64,000 bases of DNA from Pseudomonadota bacterium (GTDB lineage: Bacteria > Pseudomonadota > Gammaproteobacteria > Burkholderiales > Rhodocyclaceae). Below are positions 25,023-34,209 of this stretch, in pieces. Position numbers and translations under genes: made by a program. Numbering within the stretch: the first letter of the stretch is position 1; each line of letters opens with the position of its first letter. The notes under the pieces were generated by a model. The model saw only the letters and a list, made by a program, of their open reading frames with translations. It did no database searches and was not told where the DNA came from. Where the stretch lies: contig JAFEDK010000008.1 in assembly GCA_018241665.1 (NCBI GenBank), positions 243,279 to 307,278 on the forward strand, in the 5' to 3' direction.

Positions 25023-26018
25023 CTAAGCCAATGCAGGAATGGCCAACTGGGGCGCGTTGACCCTCAAGAAATTCTGAGCCAAACGCAGGCAGAATCTGCC
25101 GGGCTCTCGCTCCCAAGGTGTAAATCTCGGCAATTCATAAATACCGGTTTCACGCCCCACGGACCCCCATGAGGTTGTAAAGGCCGCTTCATAGCCGGCC
25201 CGCTCTATCATGCGCACGTTCTGCGCAGTATAGTCCGCGCCCGGCTTACCATTTGGGTAAGCAAAAAAACGGGGCGCTTCACCGAGCAGATCCGTGAGTT
25301 GCTGGCGGTTTCCAACAACTTCGTCCATTGCCTGATCTTCATCGAGAACGGCCAGAATGGGGTGATGGGTCGTATGACCGCCAATCGCCATCCCACCGCC
25401 AAACAGGCCGCACAACTGTCCGGTCGTCAACATCAGATCTGCGGGCAGCGCGGCGCCTGCCTCTTCCAGCAGCCTCTCAAGTGCTTCACGACGCCCATCC
25501 AGCGACAGGTACTTGATGCGTTGCAGCAAGGCCTGAATCAAGGTGCGCCGCTGGGCTACCGTGGAAAGCGCATATCGCCCCAGCCCCATCCACTCTAGAT
25601 CCAGCTCGTTCAGCTCCGTCCGGCGCACCGTCTCGATAACGGCATCATTGAACATCACTCCGCCATCGAGATAGCCGGAGGCAATGAAAAAAAGTGCTCG
25701 CACCCCGTGCTTGCGCAAGATGGGATAGGCGATGGTGAAGTTATCCGCATAGCCATCATCGAACGTAATGACGAGCGTACGAGGCGGCAACTTACCAGCC
25801 TGCCACGCCTCAATGGCATCTTCCGCAGAAAGGATATTGAAATGCCTTACGAGCACGCCGATCAATTCGTCAAACTGGGCTGCGCATATCTCGCCAGGCT
25901 GCAACGGATCAGGTTCGGGTACGACGCGGTGAAATATCAGGGTCCCAAAGCGCGACGATCTTCCCCCGAACAGAGACGCAAGACCGCCTAACATCAATGG
26001 GAAATCACGGGTAATCAC
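25023..26018 (-). CDS. Polysaccharide deacetylase (NodB type), first of two
   Basis: About 331 residues, carbohydrate esterase family 4. The catalytic Asp pair is in TFDDGYADN, and metal-binding histidines in GGHTTHHPI. Two further CE4 segments are FAYPNGKPGADYT and FTTSWG. The start is not certain: a GTG at 26018 with GAGG upstream is taken, with a TTG at 26045 and an ATG at 25994 as alternatives. No signal peptide is evident, so the enzyme may act in the cytoplasm or be exported differently. Within the exopolysaccharide locus it probably removes acetyl groups from N-acetyl sugars. Confidence 0.85.
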   Translation of the reverse strand: MITRDFPLMLGGLASLFGGRSSRFGTLIFHRVVPEPDPLQPGEICAAQFDELIGVLVRHFNILSAEDAIEAWQAGKLPPRTLVITFDDGYADNFTIAYPILRKHGVRALFFIASGYLDGGVMFNDAVIETVRRTELNELDLEWMGLGRYALSTVAQRRTLIQALLQRIKYLSLDGRREALERLLEEAGAALPADLMLTTGQLCGLFGGGMAIGGHTTHHPILAVLDEDQAMDEVVGNRQQLTDLLGEAPRFFAYPNGKPGADYTAQNVRMIERAGYEAAFTTSWGSVGRETGIYELPRFTPWEREPGRFCLRLAQNFLRVNAPQLAIPALA

Positions 26019-26095
26019 GCGACACGGCCTCAATAAAGAAAACAAGTTGCGAACGAATCAATAAGACCTGCATTCAATCGTGCTGAATACCTAAC

Positions 26096-27448
26096 CTACG
26101 GCTTTACGTGGCTGACAACATAGCGCGTCTTGCCCGATTTCTCGGGGGGAATTTCAGACACGGAACTGATGTCGACCTGTACCGACGCCCCCAAACGAGC
26201 GGCGAAATCACTCCGGATGCGCTGACATTCATGCTCTCCAAAACGCTCGTCAGCTACGACGAGAACTTCGGTGCGTTCGATGCTGTGCTGAACGATCTTG
26301 AACCGCTGCACCCCAGGCAAATCCCTGACGGTATAGATCAGGGCCAGCGCGTGGATGACGGTACCGTCTGCACCGGTAATGAAGTCGGTGGTCCGCCCCT
26401 GCACTTCGGCGAGAACCGGCAGCTTGATTCCGCAGGAGCACGGCTTGTTGGCAAGCACCCCCACGTCGCCGGTCCTGTAGCGTACAAAAGGAAAATCCCG
26501 CGTCGCCATGTGCGTCACCACGATCTCACCGGGCGCGCCCGGCGGCACCGGCGAGCCATCGGGCGCGATGGTTTCGACGACGATATCCTCCGCCGAAATG
26601 TGCAGGCTGCCATGGGGACATTGATGCGCGATGAAGCCGGCGTCCCGTGCACCATAGCCGTTCGCCACCGGGCAGCCGAAAATCTCGCTGATTGACTGTT
26701 TCTGATGGTCGTACAGCATCTCCGACGTAACGAATGCCACCTTGATCCCGAGATCGTTCACGGGGATCTGCCACAGACGCGCCCGCTCGGCGAGGTGCGC
26801 CAGCGCCGAAGGATAGCCGAACAACATCTTCGGCCGGACCTCACGGATCTGCGCAAGCATTGCCCGCACCTTGTCGTCAGACATCTCGAAAGCTGGCAAC
26901 AACCATGACCGGAGCAGTCGGTCACGCAAAGCCTTCACCCGATCCTGGGCACCCAGTTCAATGGGCGACCCCCATAACACGATCTCCGGATCACCGATAT
27001 CCACGCCCCACCAACGGGTGGCGCGCCACTTGGCCGCCACGTCATGGCTCTTGCGCGCCTTGCCAATGTAAAAGATCAGCGGCTCGCCACTCGATCCTCC
27101 CGTGTTGTAGCGCGTCACCGGCCCAGAATCATCGGCCCGCAATTTGTCCACGTTCTCACGGATAAGTGGCTTGGTTAGAAATGGCAAGCGCTGCAGATCT
27201 TCCAGCCCTCGATACGCGGCCGGATCAAACCCCTGCTCGCGAAACAGATCCCGATAATAGGGAACGTGGGTTCCGATATCCATCAGGAAGCGCTTCAGTC
27301 GCTCGTTGCGTAGCGCCAGTATCTGCTCCAGCGGCAGATACTGGGTCCTCTCGAGGTCCTTACGGCGTGCAACCGAATCGTGGGACTTCAAGTGCTCATG
27401 CAACGGAAAGATCGCGCCCGAAGCAACACTGGTATAGATAGAACCCAT
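26096..27448 (-). CDS. PaaK/CapK-like adenylate-forming enzyme
   Basis: A 450-residue protein related to phenylacetate-CoA ligase and CapK. The ATP-binding loop is YNTGGSSGEPLIFY, and later family segments NGYGARDAGFIAHQCPHG and RYRTGD are intact. Such proteins in capsule or exopolysaccharide loci are thought to activate carboxylic acids, perhaps for transfer to sugars; no substrate has been shown. The start ATG at 27448 overlaps the end of the upstream glycosyltransferase gene by no more than a few bases. A role in acyl or amino-acyl decoration of the polymer is inferred. Confidence 0.85.
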   Translation of the reverse strand: MGSIYTSVASGAIFPLHEHLKSHDSVARRKDLERTQYLPLEQILALRNERLKRFLMDIGTHVPYYRDLFREQGFDPAAYRGLEDLQRLPFLTKPLIRENVDKLRADDSGPVTRYNTGGSSGEPLIFYIGKARKSHDVAAKWRATRWWGVDIGDPEIVLWGSPIELGAQDRVKALRDRLLRSWLLPAFEMSDDKVRAMLAQIREVRPKMLFGYPSALAHLAERARLWQIPVNDLGIKVAFVTSEMLYDHQKQSISEIFGCPVANGYGARDAGFIAHQCPHGSLHISAEDIVVETIAPDGSPVPPGAPGEIVVTHMATRDFPFVRYRTGDVGVLANKPCSCGIKLPVLAEVQGRTTDFITGADGTVIHALALIYTVRDLPGVQRFKIVQHSIERTEVLVVADERFGEHECQRIRSDFAARLGASVQVDISSVSEIPPEKSGKTRYVVSHVKP

Positions 27449-27455
27449 ATTCTGA

Positions 27456-28739
27456 CTAACCCTTTCTTGCGGACCGAGCGCCAGCACTCAAGGCACGAAA
27501 GCGCTCGACCAGAATGCGCACACGCGCCTCCCATGCGTTTTCCCGCGCATGGGCCATGATGTGCTGGCGATCCCAATCCCGCACCAGCGCGGCAGCCGTT
27601 GCATCACGCAAGGCTACCCGATCTCCGAAGGGAACCACGGTTCCCAGATCAGAGGAAGACACGACCTCGGCGTTGCCTCCGACAGCCGTTGTCACGACGG
27701 GCAACCCGCAACCCATGGCTTCAAGAAACACATTGGCCCACCCCTCATTGCGCGTGGACAGGACGAAAACATCGGCGCTGCTCAGGGGAAGCGCCAACTG
27801 CTCCGGCGGAAGAGGCCCGGTGAAGATCACGTGCCCGGAAAGCCCAAGGTCGCGAACCTGCCCACGCAAAGCGTCGGACATGTCCCCTTCCGGACTACCT
27901 CCCCCAACGATGACATAGCGAAGCTGCGGGAACTGCCCGATCAGCTCGGGCAAAATCTCGAGAACCCGGTGAAATCCCTTGCGCTCGACGAGCCCGCCCA
28001 CGGAAATCAGCACCGATGCATCCGCCGGGATACCCATGCGCCGCCGCGCCTCATCGCGGGGGATCGCGGTGAACTTGCCGATGTCCACACCATTCCCGAC
28101 CACCTCGATATGATCGGCCGCGGCCCCTGCCCTTACCAGCAGTTGGCGGAGGGAGTCCGACACGCTGATCACCTGGTCCGCTTCCCGGACTGCGGACACG
28201 ACTTGAGGCGCCAGGGCAGGATCCTTCAGCTGGCGTGTCTCGGTACCGCGTAACGTAATCGACGTCGGCCAGCCGAGCCACCTTCCAAGCAGAACTCCAG
28301 CCCGGCCATTCGGGTAGGCAAAATGGGCGTCGAGAATGCCTTCCCCGTAGCGCCGCCGGAGCTTCAAAAACAAAGGCAGGGTGCACAAAGCCATCGACAG
28401 ACCGTCCAGGCGCCGCAGCACGCCAGGCAGCGAGAAAAATCGCGGAAAAAACACCTCCACGCCATCCTGCTCCTCAAAGCGCCCCGTGTCAGGTCGATAA
28501 CCCGGACGGAACCAGCGGATCAGCGACTGCAACGGAAACCAGGGCTGCGGGGAGATCACGACAAGCCGAAAAGCGGGCCGCAGACGAAACACGCGCTCCC
28601 GTACAAACAGCCCAGCCGTCGGCTGAATGCGGCTGGGAAAGAGGGAGGACAACACGTAGATCGTCCTGCTCCCCTGCTCCTCCAGTGCAACGGGGAGTTC
28701 GGTATCGTTTCCGATCGTCACTTGCGCCTCACCCGGCAT
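27456..28739 (-). CDS. Glycosyltransferase, GT4 family
   Basis: A 427-residue GT-B enzyme. The donor-binding segment STRNEGWANVFLEAMGCGLPVVTT carries the E-x7-E pattern of GT4, and SVGGLVERKGFHRVL lies just before it. The N-terminal acceptor domain has the FPSRIQPTAGLFVRERV segment common to exopolysaccharide GT4 proteins. Its start overlaps the end of the transglutaminase-like gene by 11 bases. It probably adds one sugar of the repeat unit on the cytoplasmic side. Confidence 0.9.
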   Translation of the reverse strand: MPGEAQVTIGNDTELPVALEEQGSRTIYVLSSLFPSRIQPTAGLFVRERVFRLRPAFRLVVISPQPWFPLQSLIRWFRPGYRPDTGRFEEQDGVEVFFPRFFSLPGVLRRLDGLSMALCTLPLFLKLRRRYGEGILDAHFAYPNGRAGVLLGRWLGWPTSITLRGTETRQLKDPALAPQVVSAVREADQVISVSDSLRQLLVRAGAAADHIEVVGNGVDIGKFTAIPRDEARRRMGIPADASVLISVGGLVERKGFHRVLEILPELIGQFPQLRYVIVGGGSPEGDMSDALRGQVRDLGLSGHVIFTGPLPPEQLALPLSSADVFVLSTRNEGWANVFLEAMGCGLPVVTTAVGGNAEVVSSSDLGTVVPFGDRVALRDATAAALVRDWDRQHIMAHARENAWEARVRILVERFRALSAGARSARKG

Positions 28740-29742
28740 GCACCGCTTTCCTGCGTTGACGCGCCGCCCACCTCCAGCTCACCGCGGCGCCGGCCGCACA
28801 CACCCCGGCCACCAGCAGAGTGACGAGGCGCAAGCGGATATTCTCCAGCTGCTGGCGCTGAACCTCATTGTCGCGGCTCTCCAGAATCCGGATATGGGGA
28901 TACAAGCCTGCCCCGAGCGCCACTAGCTGCTCTGCGCTCCGGCCGGCTTTCGAGGCCAACCGGACCAGACTTGAGCGATCATTCTCGAAGACATTGTTCC
29001 CCCACCACAAATACCACTCAGGCAAGCCTCGGCGGTAGTAGTCGATAGCCTTCTCGGGATAGCGGTAACCCGGCGGAGACGCCGGTGCAACAGGAATCAT
29101 CCGCGGGGCTCCGCCCGATAACAGGACGTCACGAACCTCGAGCGCCGACAACGGACGTCCGGCTGCATCCACGAAATAGAAGTTGTTGAACACGTCGAGC
29201 ATGATCCAACGGCCGCTGCGCCGGTCCCAGATCTCATTGAAGACGTGGCCATGTCCGCCGAAGCCGTCGAACGAAAAGGCCCAGGAACGGGAAAACACCC
29301 CGGACGCCTGGGCAAGCGCAGTGAATACATCCGAAAAATCGGCGCAGTAGCCTTCCGCGTTGTCCGTAATGCGCCGATAGGTCTCCGAAAGACTCGACTG
29401 GATAGGATTACCCGGAGCGCGGCCCGGCTGACGCAGAACCTGGCCAATTCGCAAGGCCGTGCCCCAGTCATCCCCCTCGATGCGTAGATTGAAACGCTGG
29501 GCCAGATCGGCAAACTTCGGATCCGTGCTGGCAGGTGCTCCGGCACGAAAATCGGGCGGCAGCGCCGCGGGTGTCCAGACCGCGTTAGCAGGCTCCATAT
29601 CGAGCAACAAGGCATTACGCAGACGGACCAACTCGGACGAAGCCGTAAGATGGGGCACCAGGCTCGCCGAACAGAGCACGACGACAACCAGACAGCTCCA
29701 GAAGAGCAGCCGGGCTCCCCGCTCGAGGGGGCCGCGGGGCAC
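28729..29742 (-). CDS. Transglutaminase-like membrane protein
   Basis: About 337 residues. An N-terminal membrane helix (LLFWSCLVVVVLCSASL) and a C-terminal one (VTLLVAGVCAAGAAVSW) flank a periplasmic transglutaminase-like domain. The triad is visible: Cys133 in GYCADF, His166 (or His164) in GHGHVFNE and Asp183 in MLDVF. A long tail region with LPEWYLWWGNN is specific to this protein. Likely roles are peptide or amide bond cleavage or cross-linking near the polymer export site. The start is not certain: a GTG at 29742 with TGAGGTG upstream is used, while GTG at 29754 or 29760 would overlap the sugar dehydrogenase stop. Confidence 0.75.
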   Translation of the reverse strand: MPRGPLERGARLLFWSCLVVVVLCSASLVPHLTASSELVRLRNALLLDMEPANAVWTPAALPPDFRAGAPASTDPKFADLAQRFNLRIEGDDWGTALRIGQVLRQPGRAPGNPIQSSLSETYRRITDNAEGYCADFSDVFTALAQASGVFSRSWAFSFDGFGGHGHVFNEIWDRRSGRWIMLDVFNNFYFVDAAGRPLSALEVRDVLLSGGAPRMIPVAPASPPGYRYPEKAIDYYRRGLPEWYLWWGNNVFENDRSSLVRLASKAGRSAEQLVALGAGLYPHIRILESRDNEVQRQQLENIRLRLVTLLVAGVCAAGAAVSWRWAARQRRKAVHAG

Positions 29743-29750
29743 CTGACACC

Positions 29751-31067
29751 TCACCAGCACAGGCCCTGGACACGTCCCTGGATTGACGCCTTGGACTTGA
29801 TGCCGACCAGATCCAGCACATACTGGTCGTCCCTCACATGCGTCGCCAGGGCGTCCTGGATAGACGGCGTGGACAGCCCCAGCACCAGCACCTCTGAGGT
29901 CTTGATGACTTCCTCGACATCGGCATTGAGCAGCTCGCCGATATGCGGCACATGGCGCTCGATGAAGCTTTTGTTGGCGCCCAGCAGACGGGACAGGTGC
30001 ACTTCCGGATCATAGACGGACAAATGCACGCCCTTGCCGATCAACTGCTCCGCAAGCGTCACCAGTGGGCTTTCACGCAGATCGTCGGTGCCTGTCTTGA
30101 ACGACAGACCGATGAAACCGACCTTCCGCTTGCCGGTCGCCAGAATCCGCTCAATCGCCAGATCAACGTGGTTGCGGTTGGACGGCATGATGCCGGCCAG
30201 CATCGGGATTTCCACGTCGTGCTTCTTGGCGAGATAGGTCGTAGCCCGCAGGTCCTTGGGCAGGCAGGAGCCGCCAAAGGCGAAGCCGGGCATCAGATAG
30301 GCACGGGAGATATTGAGCTGCGTGTCCTGGCAGACCAGGTCCATCACCTCGAAAGGATTGACGCCGAGCGCCTCGCACAGGCGTGCAGTCTCGTTGGCGA
30401 AGGTGATCTTGAGGGCATGGAAGTTGTTGCAGCAGTACTTCATCATCTCCGCCGAGCGGACGGAGGTTTGGAGGAACTTGCATGGCAAGTGGCCAAACAG
30501 TTCTTTCAGACGCTCGATCGGATACGAATGGTTCGCACCGACCACCGTGAACGGGGGCTTGTCGTAGTCACGGATCGACGAGCCCTCACGGAGAAACTCC
30601 GGCTGGAAGCACAGGTGAAAGCCTTCGCCGTCCTTCTTGCCAGAACCCGCTTCGATGATGGGACGCAGCACGTCCTCAACGGTACCGGGCACCAAAGTCG
30701 AACGAAACACCACCACGTGGGGCGTAGTCTTGCCGCGGATCGCCTGCCCCATGCTGTCGGCTAGGCGCAAGACGGCACCCTGGTCCTGGCTGCCGTTGGC
30801 GGCGGACGGCGTCCCGACACAGACGAGGGAGATATCGCTGTTCAGCACCGCGTGCACCGCATCGGTCGTGACCGACACGCGCCCGCTGGCCACCACGCTC
30901 TGCATCAGATCAACCATGCCCTCCTCGACCACCGGCGTCTTGCCGTCACGGATAAGGTCGAGCTTGGTCTGATCGATATCCACGCCGATCACTTCATGAC
31001 CATCGCGCGCGAGGCAGGCCAGCGACACCGCGCCAACGTAGCCCAGGCCAAAAATACTGATCTTCAT
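29751..31067 (-). CDS. Nucleotide-sugar 6-dehydrogenase, AlgD-like
   Basis: A 438-residue NAD-dependent enzyme that oxidises a nucleotide hexose to its uronic acid. The dinucleotide fold begins with FGLGYVGAVSLACLA; the catalytic Cys lies in FGGSCLPKDLRA, which is closer to GDP-mannose dehydrogenase (AlgD) than to UDP-glucose dehydrogenase. The start ATG at 31067 follows family usage and overlaps the upstream glycosyltransferase by four bases (ATGA). It suggests the polymer contains a uronic acid. GDP-mannose or UDP-sugar specificity remains open. Confidence 0.88.
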   Translation of the reverse strand: MKISIFGLGYVGAVSLACLARDGHEVIGVDIDQTKLDLIRDGKTPVVEEGMVDLMQSVVASGRVSVTTDAVHAVLNSDISLVCVGTPSAANGSQDQGAVLRLADSMGQAIRGKTTPHVVVFRSTLVPGTVEDVLRPIIEAGSGKKDGEGFHLCFQPEFLREGSSIRDYDKPPFTVVGANHSYPIERLKELFGHLPCKFLQTSVRSAEMMKYCCNNFHALKITFANETARLCEALGVNPFEVMDLVCQDTQLNISRAYLMPGFAFGGSCLPKDLRATTYLAKKHDVEIPMLAGIMPSNRNHVDLAIERILATGKRKVGFIGLSFKTGTDDLRESPLVTLAEQLIGKGVHLSVYDPEVHLSRLLGANKSFIERHVPHIGELLNADVEEVIKTSEVLVLGLSTPSIQDALATHVRDDQYVLDLVGIKSKASIQGRVQGLCW

Positions 31068-32278
31068 TTGCGTTTTCCCTTGTTTTCCTGAAACTGTTTG
31101 ACGCACCGCCCGATGATGCCATCGAGCCGTTCCATTGAGCGCGGCCAGGCGTGGTGGCTCAGCATGCGGGCACGCCCCGCGTCAGCGAGACGGCTTCGCT
31201 CGGCGGGATCGGAACAGATCCTCCTGATGGCTGCAGCATAAGCGTCTGGCGTGTCGGCCACGAGGAAATGCTTCTCGGCTTCTGCATCGACGCCACCGGC
31301 GGCAATGCTGCTGGTCACGACCGGAACCCCCATGGCCATCGCCTCGAGGATCTTGTTCTGCGTACCCCGCGCGATGTTCAGCGGAGCAACCATCAAGGCG
31401 GAACCACGCACGTACGGCCTAACATCGGGCACCGAACCCGTCACCGTAACCCCTTCCAACTCACCGAGCTTGCGAACCGCCGGAGACGGATCCGCGCCTA
31501 CGATGAGCAGCTTCATTTGCGGCCGCACCTTCCTGAGCAAGGGCCACACCTGCTCGCAGAAGCGGAACATGCACTCCTGGTTCGGGTAGTAATCCATCCG
31601 ACCGATGAAACTGATCGTGTCCGGGTCGTAGGGCGTTCCGTCCGGACTGAAGAAGGATGCGTCCACCCCATTGGGAAACCAGTCGGTCGTCAGCCCGGTG
31701 TTGTAGGAATTCAAGGTTTCCCATTCGGCGCGGGTGGTCGCAGTGCCCATATCGAACTTTCCCGCCAGGCGCTTTTCAGCCGCCAGCATCTTCAAGCCCT
31801 CCAGACGATAGCCCAGGGACAGCGGGAAAGACTTGTAATTGGCATACTCCAGCCACTTCTGCGAGTCCATGTCACCGTAATCGATAATCTTCGGCACGTC
31901 GGTGACGTGCTCCACATACTGGGCGACGGACGAACAATGGACAAAGATGAGATCCCACTGCTGGGTGGCCAGCAGACGATCGATCTTGCGCTTCAAATCC
32001 GGCGAGTAAAAGAAGCCCATCGACGATGGAGTGATGAGCGGCAATCGCGCCACCATGCGCACTGCCTGCACCGGATTGCTCACCAAACCAACTTCGAAGG
32101 CCTGGCAATGGGGAGCGATACCCCTGCCCTCCTCGGCCTCTGCCGTGGAGCGGGCCAGGGAGCACACGGTGACCTTATGCCCCTTCTCCGTCAGATGGCG
32201 GATCATGTTGAAGGGACGGATCTTGCCCCCCCGCTTCGGCGGATAGGGGAAACGGTGACAAACGTAGAGGATGTTCAT
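31064..32278 (-). CDS. XrtA-associated glycosyltransferase (TIGR03087-like)
   Basis: A 404-residue GT-B glycosyltransferase. The N-terminus MNILYVCHRFPYPPKRGGKIR and the segment SFIGRMDYYPNQECM are characteristic of the sugar transferases found with exosortase A loci (TIGR03087 group). The donor site APLNIARGTQNKILEAMAMG is intact. It overlaps the amidotransferase gene upstream and the dehydrogenase downstream by four bases each (ATGA), a sign of tight coupling. It probably builds the repeat unit on the inner face of the membrane. Confidence 0.9.
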   Translation of the reverse strand: MNILYVCHRFPYPPKRGGKIRPFNMIRHLTEKGHKVTVCSLARSTAEAEEGRGIAPHCQAFEVGLVSNPVQAVRMVARLPLITPSSMGFFYSPDLKRKIDRLLATQQWDLIFVHCSSVAQYVEHVTDVPKIIDYGDMDSQKWLEYANYKSFPLSLGYRLEGLKMLAAEKRLAGKFDMGTATTRAEWETLNSYNTGLTTDWFPNGVDASFFSPDGTPYDPDTISFIGRMDYYPNQECMFRFCEQVWPLLRKVRPQMKLLIVGADPSPAVRKLGELEGVTVTGSVPDVRPYVRGSALMVAPLNIARGTQNKILEAMAMGVPVVTSSIAAGGVDAEAEKHFLVADTPDAYAAAIRRICSDPAERSRLADAGRARMLSHHAWPRSMERLDGIIGRCVKQFQENKGKRK

Positions 32279-34200
32279 TGGGTGTAACTCTTGAGCTCGG
32301 CCGCCACATCGCCGGGCTCGCGCCGGTCGAGATAGATCCGGCTCCAGATCTCCAGGTTCATCAGGGACAGCAGACCGTCCGTGCCATCGGCCCGGTTGGC
32401 CTCGTGATCGGCCATCAGCGCGGCGATTGCATCATGGCGGAACAGGCCGCGCCGGGCGACAGACTCCCGGGACAAAAGCTGCCGCAGCACAGGAGCCAGA
32501 TCGCGCTTCAGCCAAGCCCCCATCGGCGTTCCGAAGCCCCGCTTCTTGCGATCCAGGATATCCGCCGGCAACAGGTCGGCAAGACTTTCCTTCATCAAAT
32601 GCTTGAGACGCCCGCCCTTGACCTTGAGCGAAGCCGGAATCGACGCTGCAAGCTCAACCAGTTCGTGGTCCAGCAGCGGAACCCGGCACTCCAGGGACAC
32701 GGCCATGCTCATCTTGTCGGTCAACAGCAGCAGATCGTCGGGCAGCTGCGTTTCCGCGTCCACTGCAAACATGCGGTTCAGATCATCATTGGATCCAGCA
32801 AGGGCAAAGGCGTCACCCAAGGGGTCTGGCGCACCGGCTCCCGGCTCCAGCAACATCCCCGACACCACGCCCTGGGCCAGCACCTGGAGGTAGCTCCGGT
32901 AGCGGTCATCGGCATGCATGTCAGCGGAAGCGATGAAGCCCTTGGCCAGGCGCAGCGTGTTGAGAAGACCGGAGTGCCGGTCGCTGGGCAGGCGGTTGGC
33001 GACAGTCCTCGCCACCGAACGCACAAAGCCTGGCAGACGATGGAAGCGCTCGGCGTAATACCCGCCGAGATAACGGCGATAGCCGCCGAACAGCTCATCC
33101 CCGCCAACCCCGGACAGGATCACCTTGACGTCGCGACGGGCGAACTCCGACACCAGATAGGTCGTGATGAACGCCGTGTCCGCCACTGGCTCATCCATGT
33201 GCCAGAGCAACTTGGGCAGCAGGGATACCACATCGGGCTTGACCACGATCTCATGATGCTCGGTGCCGAACAGCTTGGACACCTGCCGCGCATACGGTAG
33301 CTCGTTGTACAGGCTCTCCGCCACACCACCTTCGAAACCGATGGCGTAGGTGCGGATCGGCTGCTCTGAGTGGCGGGCCATGAAACCCACCACAGCGCTC
33401 GAGTCCACGCCCCCGGAAAGGAAAGCCCCGATCGGTACATCGCTGACCATCTGCATTCGCACCGACTCTTCGAGCCGTGCCTTCACGCGGGCGATCCACT
33501 CGGCCTCAGAAACACTTCGTTCAATCACGCTCGGCAGACGCCAGTAACGCCATTCCCTGACCTGATTGTTCTCGATGGCCAGCAGGGTTGCCGGCGGCAG
33601 CTTGCGGATGCCCTTGAACATCGAGCCTGGAGCAGCCGCGTAACCCAGGTGCAGGTAGCTGGCCAGTTGGGTGCGGTCCAGTTCGGCGCTCACGCCGGGC
33701 AGCGCCAGCAGCGCCTTGGCCTCGGTGGCGAAGGCCAAGCGCTGCCCGTCCTGCAGCACGTAAAGCGGCTTGACCCCGATGCGGTCGCGTCCAATCAGCA
33801 GACGCTTGCGACGACCATCCCACAGCGCAAAGTCGAACATGCCGTTGAGCCGATGCACGAACTCATCGCCGAAGGCATCGTAGGCATGCAGGACGACCTC
33901 GCTGTCCGAGCCCGTCTTGAAGCGAAAACCCAAGCCCTGCAACTCTTCGCGCAACTCGCGGAAATTGTAGATTTCGCCATTGCAGACCAACCACAGGCTT
34001 TCGTCGGCATTGGAAATGGGCTGGTGCCCGCCGGCCAGGTCGATAATGGACAGGCGGCGCATCGCAATGCCGCAGGGGCCATCGATATGCTGCCCTTCGT
34101 CGTCCGGACCGCGATGAACCGTCTGATTCCCCATCGCGGAAAGCATCGCGGGCTCGACCCGCTGCCCGTCAAATCGGTAAAGCCCGTGAATGCCGCACAC
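32275..34200 (-). CDS. Asparagine synthase-like amidotransferase (second in locus)
   Basis: A 641-residue AsnB-type protein. The N-terminal class II glutamine amidotransferase begins MCGIHGLY with the nucleophile Cys2; CNGEIYNF lies further on. The synthetase domain has the ATP-binding motif FLSGGVDSSAVV and the GVGGDELFGGYRRY loop. In exosortase A loci such proteins are thought to amidate a sugar carboxylate or another polymer group rather than make free asparagine. It is a paralogue of the larger-locus amidotransferase at 35418-37343, with one glycosyltransferase gene between them. Confidence 0.88.
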   Translation of the reverse strand: MCGIHGLYRFDGQRVEPAMLSAMGNQTVHRGPDDEGQHIDGPCGIAMRRLSIIDLAGGHQPISNADESLWLVCNGEIYNFRELREELQGLGFRFKTGSDSEVVLHAYDAFGDEFVHRLNGMFDFALWDGRRKRLLIGRDRIGVKPLYVLQDGQRLAFATEAKALLALPGVSAELDRTQLASYLHLGYAAAPGSMFKGIRKLPPATLLAIENNQVREWRYWRLPSVIERSVSEAEWIARVKARLEESVRMQMVSDVPIGAFLSGGVDSSAVVGFMARHSEQPIRTYAIGFEGGVAESLYNELPYARQVSKLFGTEHHEIVVKPDVVSLLPKLLWHMDEPVADTAFITTYLVSEFARRDVKVILSGVGGDELFGGYRRYLGGYYAERFHRLPGFVRSVARTVANRLPSDRHSGLLNTLRLAKGFIASADMHADDRYRSYLQVLAQGVVSGMLLEPGAGAPDPLGDAFALAGSNDDLNRMFAVDAETQLPDDLLLLTDKMSMAVSLECRVPLLDHELVELAASIPASLKVKGGRLKHLMKESLADLLPADILDRKKRGFGTPMGAWLKRDLAPVLRQLLSRESVARRGLFRHDAIAALMADHEANRADGTDGLLSLMNLEIWSRIYLDRREPGDVAAELKSYTQ

Positions 34201-34209
34201 CTTGCAACC

